A stretch of DNA of 64,000 nt. Origin: Candidatus Helarchaeota archaeon (GTDB lineage Archaea; Asgardarchaeota; Lokiarchaeia; Helarchaeales; HEL-GB-A). Position 1 is the first letter of the stretch. Each line of letters opens with the position of its first letter. Of this stretch, positions 35,227 through 44,511 are shown piece by piece. The translations under genes and the position numbers were made by a program. Under the pieces are notes generated by a model, which saw only the letters and a program-made list of their open reading frames with translations, made no database searches and was not told the DNA's origin. The stretch covers positions 27,769 through 91,768 of the forward strand of contig JABXJT010000010.1 of NCBI GenBank assembly GCA_013375455.1, written 5' to 3'.

Positions 35227-37053
35227 TCATAGCACGGTGACTGATTTCGCCAAGTTGCGGGGCTTGTCCGGGTCATGATTTCGCTTGATGGCTGCATAAT
35301 AACTAAAAAGTTGTAGCGGAATGGTAGATGGGAGGGGCGTAAGAACATCAGGAATGTTTTTAGGAATCCAAAACGTGTAATCCGATAAATTATGAATCTT
35401 TTCGTTATCTGTAACACCAATTATACAAGCACCACGGGCTTTCATTTCCATTATATTCCCAACAATTCGGTCCATAGTGCTATCACTTGGTGCGACAAAT
35501 ACTACTGGGAAATCAGGCTCAACTAACGCTATTGGACCGTGTTTCGACTCCCCCGCGGGATATGCTTCCGCATGAATATAAGATATCTCTTTTAACTTGA
35601 GTGCTCCTTCTAGAGCGGTGGGGGTATTAATCCCTTTCCCGAGAAAGAGGAAATTCTGTTTATTTGCAAGGGAGTCTGCCGTGACTTTAATATAATCTTC
35701 ATATTTTTCAATAATCTGGCTTATATGTTTGGGGATTTTTGATAGATTTTCGTGGATATTTTTTATTTCGGATGAGTCCAAGGTGCCTCGCATATTTGCC
35801 ACTGCTAAATTCACTAGCGCAAGGGCGGTAATCTGGACCAGAAAAGTCTTTGTTGCTGCAACACCAATTTCTGGTCCTGCCAGTGTATACATGAAATGAT
35901 CAGAAGTCCGCGTGACAGAACTTCCAACAACATTGGTGATTGCACAAATTTTCGCGTTATATTCTTTGGCATATTGAATTGCACTTAAAGTATCAGAGGT
36001 TTCGCCTGATTGACTTACGGAGAGAATGACTGCATCTTCATTAAGGGTTTTCCCGAACTTTTCTGCGAATTCGGATGAAATTACTTGCTGAGTATTAATT
36101 CGATTAAGGTCAGTAAAAAGATACCCACCATAGAGGCAGGCGTGATAAGAAGTACCCGCAGCGGTTAAAATAATCTGCCCAGCTTCATTCAATAATTTGG
36201 CCAACTTTTCGATTTCTTCTGGACGAATTCGCAGGGTGTTTTGAACCGCCTTCGGTTGTTCATGAATTTCCTTCAGCATGAAGTGGGGCATTCCACCTTT
36301 CTGCGCCATTTCTGGGGTCCAATCAATCATGACAGGATTGCGGATTTGGATACTTCCATCTTGACCGCGTATTCGATTGATTTTTAATTCCCCCTTTTCG
36401 AGAATTACAAAATCCCCATCATTAACGAATAACACTTGGTTTGTCATTGGGAGAAAGGCTGGTATGTCCGAGGCGCAATAAAGCGCAGAATTGCCGATCC
36501 CGAGGACTAGAGGACTCTCTTTTCGTACACAAATTATTCTGTTCGATTTGATTTCAATAATTGCCAGGGCATAAGCCCCCTGGAGCTTAGTTAATGTAGA
36601 TTGCACTGCACTCTCGATTGATTCCCCATTTTCCATGAACGATTCAATTAAATGTGGTATTACCTCCGTGTCAGTCTGGGAACGGAACCTATGGCCTTCT
36701 CCAATTAATTGCTCCCGCAGCTCCAAAAAATTCTCAATGATCCCATTGTGTACTACCGCGATATTGTTTTTGCAATCCGTATGAGGATGACTATTTACTC
36801 GTGAAGGCTCCCCGTGGGTGGCCCAACGCGTATGACCAATCCCAATGCCCCCTGGTAACACGTCTAAATTCAATTTTCGATGAATATCGTCAATTTTCCC
36901 CTTATCTTTCTTTATATACAATTTGCCATTGTATTTAGTAGCAATGCCAACCGAATCATAGCCACGATACTCTAACCTCTTTAATGATTCCCGAATCACT
37001 CGTGCAACGTTCGCTTCTCCAGTTGCTAGCACGCCTATGATTCCACAGCACAT
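35227..37053 (-). CDS. glmS: Glutamine-fructose-6-phosphate aminotransferase (isomerizing)
   Basis: A 608-residue enzyme. The N-terminal glutaminase domain has 'CGIIGVLAT', 'RLEYRGYDSVG', 'GHTRWATHGEPS' and 'NGIIENF'; two SIS domains follow ('AAGTSYHA', 'SQSGETSDT', 'GKGINTPTALEGALKLKEIS') and the C-terminus ends in the conserved 'RNLAKSVTV'. It transfers the glutamine amide to fructose-6-P, the entry to amino sugars for glycans. The start reads Met-Cys-Cys-Gly, one Cys more than the usual Met-Cys-Gly, so the true N-terminal nucleophile may be either Cys or need extra trimming. GAGG precedes the ATG. It is upstream of glmM. Confidence 0.95.
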   Translation of the reverse strand: MCCGIIGVLATGEANVARVIRESLKRLEYRGYDSVGIATKYNGKLYIKKDKGKIDDIHRKLNLDVLPGGIGIGHTRWATHGEPSRVNSHPHTDCKNNIAVVHNGIIENFLELREQLIGEGHRFRSQTDTEVIPHLIESFMENGESIESAVQSTLTKLQGAYALAIIEIKSNRIICVRKESPLVLGIGNSALYCASDIPAFLPMTNQVLFVNDGDFVILEKGELKINRIRGQDGSIQIRNPVMIDWTPEMAQKGGMPHFMLKEIHEQPKAVQNTLRIRPEEIEKLAKLLNEAGQIILTAAGTSYHACLYGGYLFTDLNRINTQQVISSEFAEKFGKTLNEDAVILSVSQSGETSDTLSAIQYAKEYNAKICAITNVVGSSVTRTSDHFMYTLAGPEIGVAATKTFLVQITALALVNLAVANMRGTLDSSEIKNIHENLSKIPKHISQIIEKYEDYIKVTADSLANKQNFLFLGKGINTPTALEGALKLKEISYIHAEAYPAGESKHGPIALVEPDFPVVFVAPSDSTMDRIVGNIMEMKARGACIIGVTDNEKIHNLSDYTFWIPKNIPDVLTPLPSTIPLQLFSYYAAIKRNHDPDKPRNLAKSVTVL

Positions 37054-37084
37054 CTCTAATCCTCAAATAGCCAGTCCTTTACTC

Positions 37085-37171
37085 TTAAGTAAAATCTCCT
37101 TCTCTAATACTGTAAGCTAAAGGTAAAGTTGTAATTGCAATGATTAGTAATAAAACTAATGGTGCGACCAT
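37085..37171 (-). CDS. Possible 28-residue hydrophobic peptide
   Basis: An ATG at 37171 opens a short frame 'MVAPLVLLLIIAITTLPLAY' ending at 37085, in the gap between the PAN-like gene and glmS. It resembles a single membrane helix. It lies just past a duplicated stretch of the PAN-like gene's 3' end and has no clear ribosome site, so it may be chance or a gene remnant. Confidence 0.18.
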   Translation of the reverse strand: MVAPLVLLLIIAITTLPLAYSIREGDFT

Positions 37172-37201
37172 GCACAAATTTAACTTAGATTTATACCACA
37201 C

Positions 37202-37861
37202 CTATTCTGAATTTGACTTAGATTTATACCAAAATAGGGGCATATCATAGTAAATAGCTAGATATTCATCATCCTTTTTAAAAATTATAGGAATACGATA
37301 ATCTCGTGCTATTTCCATTAAATCCTCAAGACTTTTCAATCTAATAAAGAAAAATCTTTCAAGATTTGGAATGATCTCATTCCATTCCTCGACTTCAATA
37401 ATTTTAACATCATATGGGAGCCCAGACCACGCCTTAACTGCAGAATATAGTGTTTGATCAGGTTTTGGAATTATTTCAACTATGGAAAAAGTTCTTTGGT
37501 TTAAGGCAACCCATGTTCCTACCGGGAGTTCTTCTTTTGAGATTGACTTTGAATATTTAACTACAAATCGAGGACCGGTAGAACTTTTAACAATAATTCG
37601 GTCATCCTCTAGATATCTTATAACTTGTGCAGCCACTAACGGGGGTTGACGCATTCGGTCCAGCTCAGATTTGATGCTTCGGAGTTCACGATCCAATCTT
37701 ATCCTTTCACTTTCAATTAATTGCTTCTCTGCTTCAAGAGAACGGATTTTTCGCTCAAGATGCTTGGTATAAGAGATGAGATAGCTTTCATCCCCCTCCT
37801 TATACCATTTTTTTTCTGGTTTTTTGTCATTATGTTTATCTTTTTCCTCCTCTTTAGACAC
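37202..37861 (-). CDS. PAN-like coiled-coil/OB protein without ATPase domain
   Basis: A 219-residue protein. Residues 29-70 are a heptad coiled coil ('HLERKIRSLEAEKQLIESE'). Residues 73-131 match the OB-fold of proteasome-activating nucleotidase ('DRIIVKSSTGPRFVVKYS', 'VGTWVALNQRTFSIVEI'). PAN continues into an AAA+ ATPase, but here no Walker motifs follow; instead about 85 residues end in 'DLMEIARDYRIPIIFKKDDE', a small alpha-beta domain seen in other archaeal hypotheticals. The coiled-coil/OB part in PAN forms the substrate-entry ring. This protein could be an alternative cap, a chaperone ring or a regulator that mixes with PAN. It is followed by glmS. Confidence 0.8.
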   Translation of the reverse strand: MSKEEEKDKHNDKKPEKKWYKEGDESYLISYTKHLERKIRSLEAEKQLIESERIRLDRELRSIKSELDRMRQPPLVAAQVIRYLEDDRIIVKSSTGPRFVVKYSKSISKEELPVGTWVALNQRTFSIVEIIPKPDQTLYSAVKAWSGLPYDVKIIEVEEWNEIIPNLERFFFIRLKSLEDLMEIARDYRIPIIFKKDDEYLAIYYDMPLFWYKSKSNSE

Positions 37862-37910
37862 TTTCTTTCCCCTCTTTAATCCGTTGTAAAATAAAAAATG
37901 AAATAAAAAA

Positions 37911-39113
37911 TTAAGAAATGCTTCTGATCAAGCGTTTCAGACCGCTAATCTCCGTCCGTAGTAGCTTTCGCTGTAATTCGTCGCGGTAATTCACATCCCG
38001 GGACTTCAATAAGTAGTCAATACTCTCTCGCCAGATAATCTGATACTCCTCTTCGGTTAAGAAATGCATCTTTGCGAATTTTTTAATTAAATAGACGAGA
38101 TCGATCATGTTCGCTTTCAGTAATGCGTCCGTATAGGCTTGCGTGGGATCTCTCAGCTTTCCTTTGAGAAGGAGCTGTTCTGTCACGCAATCTGCTATGG
38201 GTAAGAGTGAAAGGTCTCGGATGTAAAGTTTCTTGGAAAAATAATCCCGGTTCATGTTTTGATAATACGTATTTATTTTCCAAATTCGCGAATCGTTTTT
38301 GGGCATAAAGTAAATGTAATTCCGGTCTATATTCCCAAAGTTATCTTGGAATAATCTGGTAAATGAACCTGGAATCAGAATAAACTTTAGTAATTCTGTG
38401 TCTCTTAGTGGCAAGGACCATTTTTTTCTAAGTTGGGCTAACATCATATCCTTGATATTGGTGGTTCGTGGGTTCGTTACTAAGCCAGCCAAGCTCCGTT
38501 GATGGTCTTGAGAAAATCTTACCAAGGGTCGTAACATATGTTTATTACTTTCCACGATGCGCGTCAAGCTGTTATCGAGCATGATTAAATCTGGCTTGCA
38601 ATCCTCAATAACATCAAGCACGTGCCCCTGGACATCATCGACAATGACTTGTTCAACTAAACTGACTTGTTCAACTAAATTATAGTTTATACTATTATTG
38701 AAGAATTCGACCATCATGCAATCATACTTCGAATCAAAACTAAATTCCTTCTCCGCCTTCAAGACAAGCCCCTTTACGTAGAGATTATCTGGCAGCTGCC
38801 CAAATCGCCTGATATTCAAAAAGTTACGGATATCTCCAATATTTATCTCCTGATCGAACGATTTCGGAATCGCTTCAATGAGGCTGTCACATAATCGTTC
38901 GAATTCCCTGATTGAGATGAAGTCTCCTGCGAGATCATGGAGAAACTCAATTAATAATTGGGTATCGCGGGTAACTTCTGACCCATACTCGATATCTTCC
39001 TGAATGATACGGTATGCCAAATAATCAATCAATTTGCTGAATTTCTGGTCCCCTAGGATCTGCCTCCACTCCGAAATTTCTCGGTACCCAAACACACCTA
39101 ATAGCTTCACCAT
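37911..39113 (-). CDS. Unknown protein coupled to a winged-helix regulator
   Basis: About 400 residues, soluble, mostly helical, not recognised. The ATG at 39113 begins one base after the stop of the upstream gene and is preceded by GGAGGGA, so it is chosen over an upstream start at 39194 that overlaps the neighbour by 80 bases. An 18-base tandem repeat (38645-38680) gives a duplicated 'LVEQVS/LVEQVI'. Tight coupling to the winged-helix/Cys-cluster protein suggests they work as a pair. Confidence 0.7.
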   Translation of the reverse strand: MVKLLGVFGYREISEWRQILGDQKFSKLIDYLAYRIIQEDIEYGSEVTRDTQLLIEFLHDLAGDFISIREFERLCDSLIEAIPKSFDQEINIGDIRNFLNIRRFGQLPDNLYVKGLVLKAEKEFSFDSKYDCMMVEFFNNSINYNLVEQVSLVEQVIVDDVQGHVLDVIEDCKPDLIMLDNSLTRIVESNKHMLRPLVRFSQDHQRSLAGLVTNPRTTNIKDMMLAQLRKKWSLPLRDTELLKFILIPGSFTRLFQDNFGNIDRNYIYFMPKNDSRIWKINTYYQNMNRDYFSKKLYIRDLSLLPIADCVTEQLLLKGKLRDPTQAYTDALLKANMIDLVYLIKKFAKMHFLTEEEYQIIWRESIDYLLKSRDVNYRDELQRKLLRTEISGLKRLIRSIS

Positions 39114-39114
39114 C

Positions 39115-39831
39115 TTACAGTCCCTCCACGTCCGGCCGTAATGTATATCGAAACGAGCATCTATGTCCGGTTTCGGTTTCCTTTCTGTCCTCATTTATGA
39201 CGTTGAATTCGTATGAAGGAAAGATCCCGTTCAAGATCGCTCGAACAATTTTCTTACAGTAAGTGCATAGCCCTTTCTTACAGAAGCTCTCGCTCTCCTC
39301 ATTTATCAAGGTTATCCCAAACAGGATATACCCGTGCCGGATTTTCTTCGAATAGACTCGGGCTTTTGAATGCAGGCGCTTCTCTATCTCATTCGTGATG
39401 AAATCATCAATGCTGAGCGCACTTTTATTGTCCAATTTAGCCAGCGCATCACAAAACTGGTTCAAAATTCCCTTTATTTCGGGTGATATCTTATAATAGG
39501 TATTCCGTTGGTCAAAAGAACCGTTGAATTCATAAACTAATCCTGATTGTGTTAACGCCTTCAATCGACGACGCAGGCTTGAAAGAGAGACCGAATCATT
39601 AGGTGCAATCACTTTTAACAACTGTTTCTGCGAGAGTGGTCCATGGGTTCGATCCGAGAGCGTCTTTAATATATTAAACGCGTCCGCACGCAGCTCTCCA
39701 GGTGATTGCGTGAAAAATGACCTCACAAATGCGCTGAATATGTCTTGTTTATCTTTAAACTTGTCTAAAATTAGTTTTAAGTCGCCTGGATCTATAAATT
39801 CTGGAAAATCTTCTTTACCAGCCGTTACCAT
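39115..39831 (-). CDS. Winged-helix regulator with C-terminal Cys cluster
   Basis: A 238-residue protein. Residues 45-120 form a MarR/GbsR-like winged helix ('AFNILKTLSDRTHGPLSQKQ', 'SLSSLRRRLKALTQSGLVYE'). The C-terminal half contains 'FCKKGLCTYCKKIV' and 'GHRCSFRY', candidate metal or redox ligands. It is probably a transcription factor sensing metal or redox state and is the first gene of a minus-strand run. The 213-base gap upstream (39832-40044) is AT-rich and probably holds divergent promoters with the HD-domain gene. Confidence 0.75.
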   Translation of the reverse strand: MVTAGKEDFPEFIDPGDLKLILDKFKDKQDIFSAFVRSFFTQSPGELRADAFNILKTLSDRTHGPLSQKQLLKVIAPNDSVSLSSLRRRLKALTQSGLVYEFNGSFDQRNTYYKISPEIKGILNQFCDALAKLDNKSALSIDDFITNEIEKRLHSKARVYSKKIRHGYILFGITLINEESESFCKKGLCTYCKKIVRAILNGIFPSYEFNVINEDRKETETGHRCSFRYTLRPDVEGL

Positions 39832-40044
39832 ACCAAACCAACCAATTTAACGCCCTCTCAGGCGTCTTTGTGCTCAATTCTCTTCAATCCTGGCAGATAA
39901 TGCCTTTTTGAGTGAAAAGAGCTAACATTATTCAAGAAACGATCGGTATATATACTCTTGTAAAAATTCAGTTTCCGGAACCTAATATAGATAAAATCAA
40001 TTTCGCGTGACTATCTTATTTAAAGAAATGACAAACCTTGAAAT

Positions 40045-41418
40045 TTGATATTAAAAAAGGGAGATTATTCATTTCATTTACAAAAGATTACTGGTAAGTG
40101 CTCATTGTTTGAAGATCTGGATGGATGCGACTCAATGCTGAATGAATTAATCGAACTATTTGGAAAAATAGATGTTGTTTGGTGCGATAACCCAGGAAAG
40201 GAGATCCATAAGTCTGAAAATTATGAGAAATTGATGCGCATTTTCCCAAACTTGCAAGAAATTCATCAAGAAGGTATCAAGAAAAATCAATTTGAGTTTA
40301 ATCGAACGATGAGGCATATCTTTCGAAGCTTTAAGGTGTATTATCTCCTAAAACATGGAAATTTTAATTATGAATTATTATCACGGGATTCTCTCCAACA
40401 AATTCGAATAAAACTTGTAAAGTTTTCGACGCTGAACGAATACTACATACCAATTCTGTTAATGTACCATGACATTGGTCGGTTTGTTGACAGGACAACC
40501 CACGCCATTCAAAGTAGCAATTTTATAAAACATAGAGTCTTATTTGAGGAGTTTGACTTGTCACCGAAAGAACGATTGCTGTTGCGAAAAGTCATAGAAT
40601 ATCATCTATTTCTCGCAACCATCTACACGGGGGAATCAACCTTTTTTGGAATCCTCTCATTATTGAACGATAGTGAATTCACTGAATTGCTAGCTTTCCA
40701 AGATTGCAACTATGCAGAACTATTTGTTGATCTTTTAGAGTTATTCACTTATCTGGATATTTTCGGGTATCCCTACTCACGAATTTTTGACCATTACCTC
40801 ATTTATTACGGAGAAATCAATCACAAACTCAAAAATTTATTGAGTCTCTGGCCAAATATCGATGAAATTGTTTCACTTGCCAAGCAGTATGCCATAGAAT
40901 GGACTGATTGGCGCCTTGCTGGGGCCCTACGAATATTCCAATTTGTTAAGACTAAGCCCTATCTGACGGAGGAATTCTATTTTAATGTTCTTAAGGAGAG
41001 CATTCGCCCTGAATATGAGAAACAAGACACTCCCTTCCAATGGGGCTCCACTAAAACTGAATATTTATCCAATATCTATAAATTTCAGTTAAAATATGCA
41101 CTTCCGTTCTTAATGTTGCTAGCTTTTGGTCAATTTAAGCGATTTAGGCTTAAGGAAAATCAAAAACTCTCTTCAAAATTAATCAAATTCTGGATTTTGT
41201 TATCCTCCGAAGTCAAAAAGAGAGGTTTGAAAGATGAGGAAGCGGTTTGGAATGTATATTTTGAGAAGGTACCCTTTTGGTCTGAAATTACTAAAAGCTT
41301 TGTAGATAAACTCGAAATAAATAAAATACAATCCATAATTCATGATGCAAAACTGGTTTTTGACAATAAAAAAAAGGAATATAATTTCTATTTGGATTTT
41401 GGTCAATTAAGTGATTGA
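40045..41418 (+). CDS. HD-domain-like phosphohydrolase
   Basis: A 457-residue protein, helical throughout. 'LLMYHDIGRFVDRTTHA' near residue 140 is an HD-superfamily metal-binding motif, preceded by a possible first His at 'NRTMRHIFRSF' and followed by 'VIEYHLFLATIYTG', which could carry a third His. HD proteins hydrolyse nucleotides or phosphates, and some act on signalling nucleotides. The substrate is unknown. It starts on TTG without a clear ribosome site and overlaps the end of the convergent MFS gene by 16 bases. Confidence 0.7.
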   Translation: MILKKGDYSFHLQKITGKCSLFEDLDGCDSMLNELIELFGKIDVVWCDNPGKEIHKSENYEKLMRIFPNLQEIHQEGIKKNQFEFNRTMRHIFRSFKVYYLLKHGNFNYELLSRDSLQQIRIKLVKFSTLNEYYIPILLMYHDIGRFVDRTTHAIQSSNFIKHRVLFEEFDLSPKERLLLRKVIEYHLFLATIYTGESTFFGILSLLNDSEFTELLAFQDCNYAELFVDLLELFTYLDIFGYPYSRIFDHYLIYYGEINHKLKNLLSLWPNIDEIVSLAKQYAIEWTDWRLAGALRIFQFVKTKPYLTEEFYFNVLKESIRPEYEKQDTPFQWGSTKTEYLSNIYKFQLKYALPFLMLLAFGQFKRFRLKENQKLSSKLIKFWILLSSEVKKRGLKDEEAVWNVYFEKVPFWSEITKSFVDKLEINKIQSIIHDAKLVFDNKKKEYNFYLDFGQLSD

Positions 41419-42818
41419 CTTAACTTTTCTAGTTCTTTTGCACGCGCTGCTAAAATCGCGTTTACTTCCTGAATGTCGCCCTTGACATATTTTAGAACGG
41501 GAATCCAGAACGGAATTTGCAATACTAAGAACCAAGTGGCAGCTCGGAGCGCGTAGAACTCAGGTTGGGCGGGTTGGGTTGTCATGTAAAACGTCAGTAG
41601 CAAACCACCTGCCCATTGTCCAATGGCCCGACCAATGTTATCGAGAAAAGAGGCGGTGGCAATCATCGTGCCGCGATTCTCAGGGATATTTACATCAATC
41701 AGTGTTGCGTACCAATTGGGGCCGATTCCTTGGTCTATTCCCAAGCCAATGGCGAGTAGCAGCGCAATCCACAAAAAGTTGGTTGGTGATAGAGGTACAA
41801 TAAATCCAGCTGCGATGAAGGGGATGTTTAAAAATGCGCAATACACGGCTATCTTCGCCCGCGCACTTAGATCTCCTTTCTTAAATAGTCTATCTCCAAG
41901 CCATGAAAAAATGACAGTCCCAATTAAAAATCCGAGTGCGACAATTCCCAACGTTATCAGCAATTCTGGTGACATTATTCCCTCCGCTAAATTGAACGAA
42001 GCGGAGAGATAACTAAAAATCCATAGGAGGATTAATCCAGGATAAATGGTATCTACAAAATTGATGATCAACCAAAAGTTACTCTTCCGCGTGTAGATAT
42101 TCTTCAAATCGTCTCGTTTTATACGATACGAATATGAGAGTCCCTCTTTAGAAAGAAGATCTTTCATTAGATCCTCTGCGGCGGCCCGTTTTGGTTCTGG
42201 AAATAGTACTAAAACAGCAATCATAAAAAATCCGGCGACTCCCGCAAAAATGAACGGATCTCTCCACAAATAATCGATGCCAGTTCGCATGTACTGGGCG
42301 AAAATGTCTCCGCCAATAAGTGCGCCCGCAATTGCCCCCATAAATGTGGCAATAGTCCAAACTGCGAATGCCTTTGAACGATGACCTGTTGGAACGATAT
42401 CACAGAGCATCGAAAAACCAACTGGCGTTAATGATCCGATGCCAACACCTGCAACGATACGCGCAAATGCGAATTGACCAATAGTCTGTGAATAAAACGA
42501 AAAGACTGCACACGCTGCCCAGATGGAGCCTCCAAGAATGATTAGATTAATCCGCTCAGTTTTATCTGCAAGGTAGCCAAAAATGATCGTGGTAACTGCA
42601 AGAACGATTGTATAGCCTGCTACAATACCCCCAACGAGCACCGGGCCTATCCCAAAAAAAGCTTGAATGGGAACTACATTGGTCGGCACGATTGCTGCAC
42701 TAAATGTCATGAAATTAATTAAAATTAAAAAGAGAATCAATAAGAGGTAGTTCCGAAAGTTACTGCTTTTATAGGTCCTCTCGATTTGTTGAGATAAAGG
42801 TTCGCTATTAATGTGCAA
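41403..42818 (-). CDS. Major facilitator superfamily transporter
   Basis: A 471-residue membrane protein with about twelve hydrophobic segments and MFS loops: 'GYLADKTERINLII' after helix 2 (motif A), 'ARIVAGVGIGSLTPVGFSML' in helix 4, and 'IFSWLGDRLFKKGDLSARAK' in the second half. The helix 4 motif is typical of sugar/organic-anion or drug carriers; the substrate cannot be told. Start is probably TTG at 42818. Confidence 0.88.
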   Translation of the reverse strand: MHINSEPLSQQIERTYKSSNFRNYLLLILFLILINFMTFSAAIVPTNVVPIQAFFGIGPVLVGGIVAGYTIVLAVTTIIFGYLADKTERINLIILGGSIWAACAVFSFYSQTIGQFAFARIVAGVGIGSLTPVGFSMLCDIVPTGHRSKAFAVWTIATFMGAIAGALIGGDIFAQYMRTGIDYLWRDPFIFAGVAGFFMIAVLVLFPEPKRAAAEDLMKDLLSKEGLSYSYRIKRDDLKNIYTRKSNFWLIINFVDTIYPGLILLWIFSYLSASFNLAEGIMSPELLITLGIVALGFLIGTVIFSWLGDRLFKKGDLSARAKIAVYCAFLNIPFIAAGFIVPLSPTNFLWIALLLAIGLGIDQGIGPNWYATLIDVNIPENRGTMIATASFLDNIGRAIGQWAGGLLLTFYMTTQPAQPEFYALRAATWFLVLQIPFWIPVLKYVKGDIQEVNAILAARAKELEKLSQSLN

Positions 42819-42952
42819 TTTTTTTCAACTAAGCATTTTATCCAATTTACATTTTTTTAAAGCTATATTACTTATTTGATAATTAAGAAATTAAATTTGA
42901 TAAAAGATAGATTCTTTCTTAATTTGATAAATATAACTATGAGGGTTGATTC

Positions 42953-43432
42953 ATGCGAAATTTATGGGCCCCCTGGCGAATGAAATACATTACGGCACCA
43001 AAGAAAGACGAACGCTGTTTATTTTGTAGAGTTGCTGAAGAAAATAAGGATGATGAAAATTACGTGCTTGCCCGGAAAGCGCGGTGCTTCATAATGCTAA
43101 ATCTCTATCCATATAATAATGGGCACCTAATGATCAGCCCGTATTCGCATGTAGAAAGTCTTGAAGATCTTTCAAAGGAAGATCGCGATGCCCTCTTTGA
43201 GACTGTTGCGAAAGCTTGCGAAAATTTACGAAAAGAAATGGAGCCTGACGGATTTAATATAGGGATAAATATAGGAACGGTGGCTGGAGCGGGTTTCGCA
43301 GGGCACGTGCACGTGCACGTTGTCCCGCGCTGGGCGGGCGATACGAATTTTATGCCGGTCCTCGGTGACGTGAAGGTCATTTCCGATGCCTTGGAAGCCA
43401 CGTATCGAAAATTGAAAAAACATCAATTCTAG
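42953..43432 (+). CDS. HIT-family nucleotide hydrolase/phosphorylase
   Basis: A 159-residue protein with the histidine triad 'GHVHVHVVPRW', a zinc-like 'CLFC' near the N-terminus (Cys22, Cys25), and 'LNLYPYNNGHLMISPYSHVE'. HIT proteins of this length act on diadenosine polyphosphates or AMP-lysine type substrates in the cytosol. GAGGGTTGATTC before the ATG is a good ribosome site. The 134-base gap upstream is shared with the divergent MFS gene. Confidence 0.92.
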   Translation: MRNLWAPWRMKYITAPKKDERCLFCRVAEENKDDENYVLARKARCFIMLNLYPYNNGHLMISPYSHVESLEDLSKEDRDALFETVAKACENLRKEMEPDGFNIGINIGTVAGAGFAGHVHVHVVPRWAGDTNFMPVLGDVKVISDALEATYRKLKKHQF

Positions 43433-43446
43433 GAGAAAAAATTAGA

Positions 43447-44472
43447 TTAGGGATTAACCGCAAAAAGCAATACGCAAATTCCCATCGCAACCAGAAGAGT
43501 TACAGGAACTGTCAAACCCCAAGAAATAATAATTTCTTTAATTGTTTTTTTATTAAATCGTATATGTTTCACCATACTATTTCCAATAATCGCAAAGATC
43601 AAAACTACGGTGCCCGAAATCGGAAATCCCAATATTGTTGCAGTTAAGATTATAATCATCACACTCGTCTGCACAGCAAATCCATCACTCGGGCGCATTT
43701 CAATAATGCCCTTCCCTACATTTTTAAGGACTTTACGTCCCAATAGAAATAAGCCTACCCCGATTCCAGTGCCTCCAATAAGAAGCAAAATCCAATCGGC
43801 TGGTAATGGAACAGTATCTCTAAAGCCGTAAAGAACTCCAACTGCATTGCCAACATCGTTGCCTGCACGTGAAAATGAAACTATTATCACCATTACAATA
43901 AGTGCAATAAGAAAGTATTTTTCCATCTTCTCAATACCTTTGAGTCCCTTTGGTATGGTTAATATATAACGTCGAATGATCCAGTAAATCCCAATGGAAA
44001 ATAGAAGTCCTAAAATTGGAGAAATAACCCACCCTAAAAGAACACCTGTAAAACCGCCCCACTTAACTATATCGTTACCAAAACGAATTAAATAATACAA
44101 TCCTACCCCAATCACGCTTCCAACAACGCTTACAGTTGTCGAAACGGGAAGTCCCTTTGTTGATGAAAGGATTAAGAAAATTGACGTGCTTATAATAACT
44201 GCGAGAAATAAGTTTTGAACAGCCGCATCAGAAAGCAGCGGAGGTCCCACTGTATCCAGTAATCCTGCGCCTATTGTTTCGCTTACCGCACCTCCCAGAA
44301 TTACTGCGCCTAAAATATTTACCACGATGCCCAGTATAAGGACATATTTCATTTTAACAGCACCACTGCCAACCAAAGGTGCTAATGCTTCATCATTTCC
44401 CCCAATTCCAAAAGCAATGACAACACTGAGTATTAACAGCACGACTAATAGAACGATTGGGTCTATTGCCAA
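43447..44472 (-). CDS. PiT-family inorganic phosphate transporter
   Basis: A 341-residue membrane protein with about ten helices and the duplicated PiT signatures 'GIGGNDEALAPLVGSGAV' in the first half and 'SRAGNDVGNAVGVLYG' in the second. PiT carriers import phosphate with cations. The upstream gene is its PhoU-like companion, a standard PiT operon. Confidence 0.92.
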   Translation of the reverse strand: MAIDPIVLLVVLLILSVVIAFGIGGNDEALAPLVGSGAVKMKYVLILGIVVNILGAVILGGAVSETIGAGLLDTVGPPLLSDAAVQNLFLAVIISTSIFLILSSTKGLPVSTTVSVVGSVIGVGLYYLIRFGNDIVKWGGFTGVLLGWVISPILGLLFSIGIYWIIRRYILTIPKGLKGIEKMEKYFLIALIVMVIIVSFSRAGNDVGNAVGVLYGFRDTVPLPADWILLLIGGTGIGVGLFLLGRKVLKNVGKGIIEMRPSDGFAVQTSVMIIILTATILGFPISGTVVLIFAIIGNSMVKHIRFNKKTIKEIIISWGLTVPVTLLVAMGICVLLFAVNP

Positions 44473-44511
44473 GGTTAAATCTTCCTGTTCATTCTAATCA
44501 GTTATTAAAAT

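Noticed and set aside
35210..35235. tRNA T-arm-like GTTCGAGTC
   Set aside because: The flanks do not form acceptor, D or anticodon stems, and the bases overlap the end of the glmS coding region.
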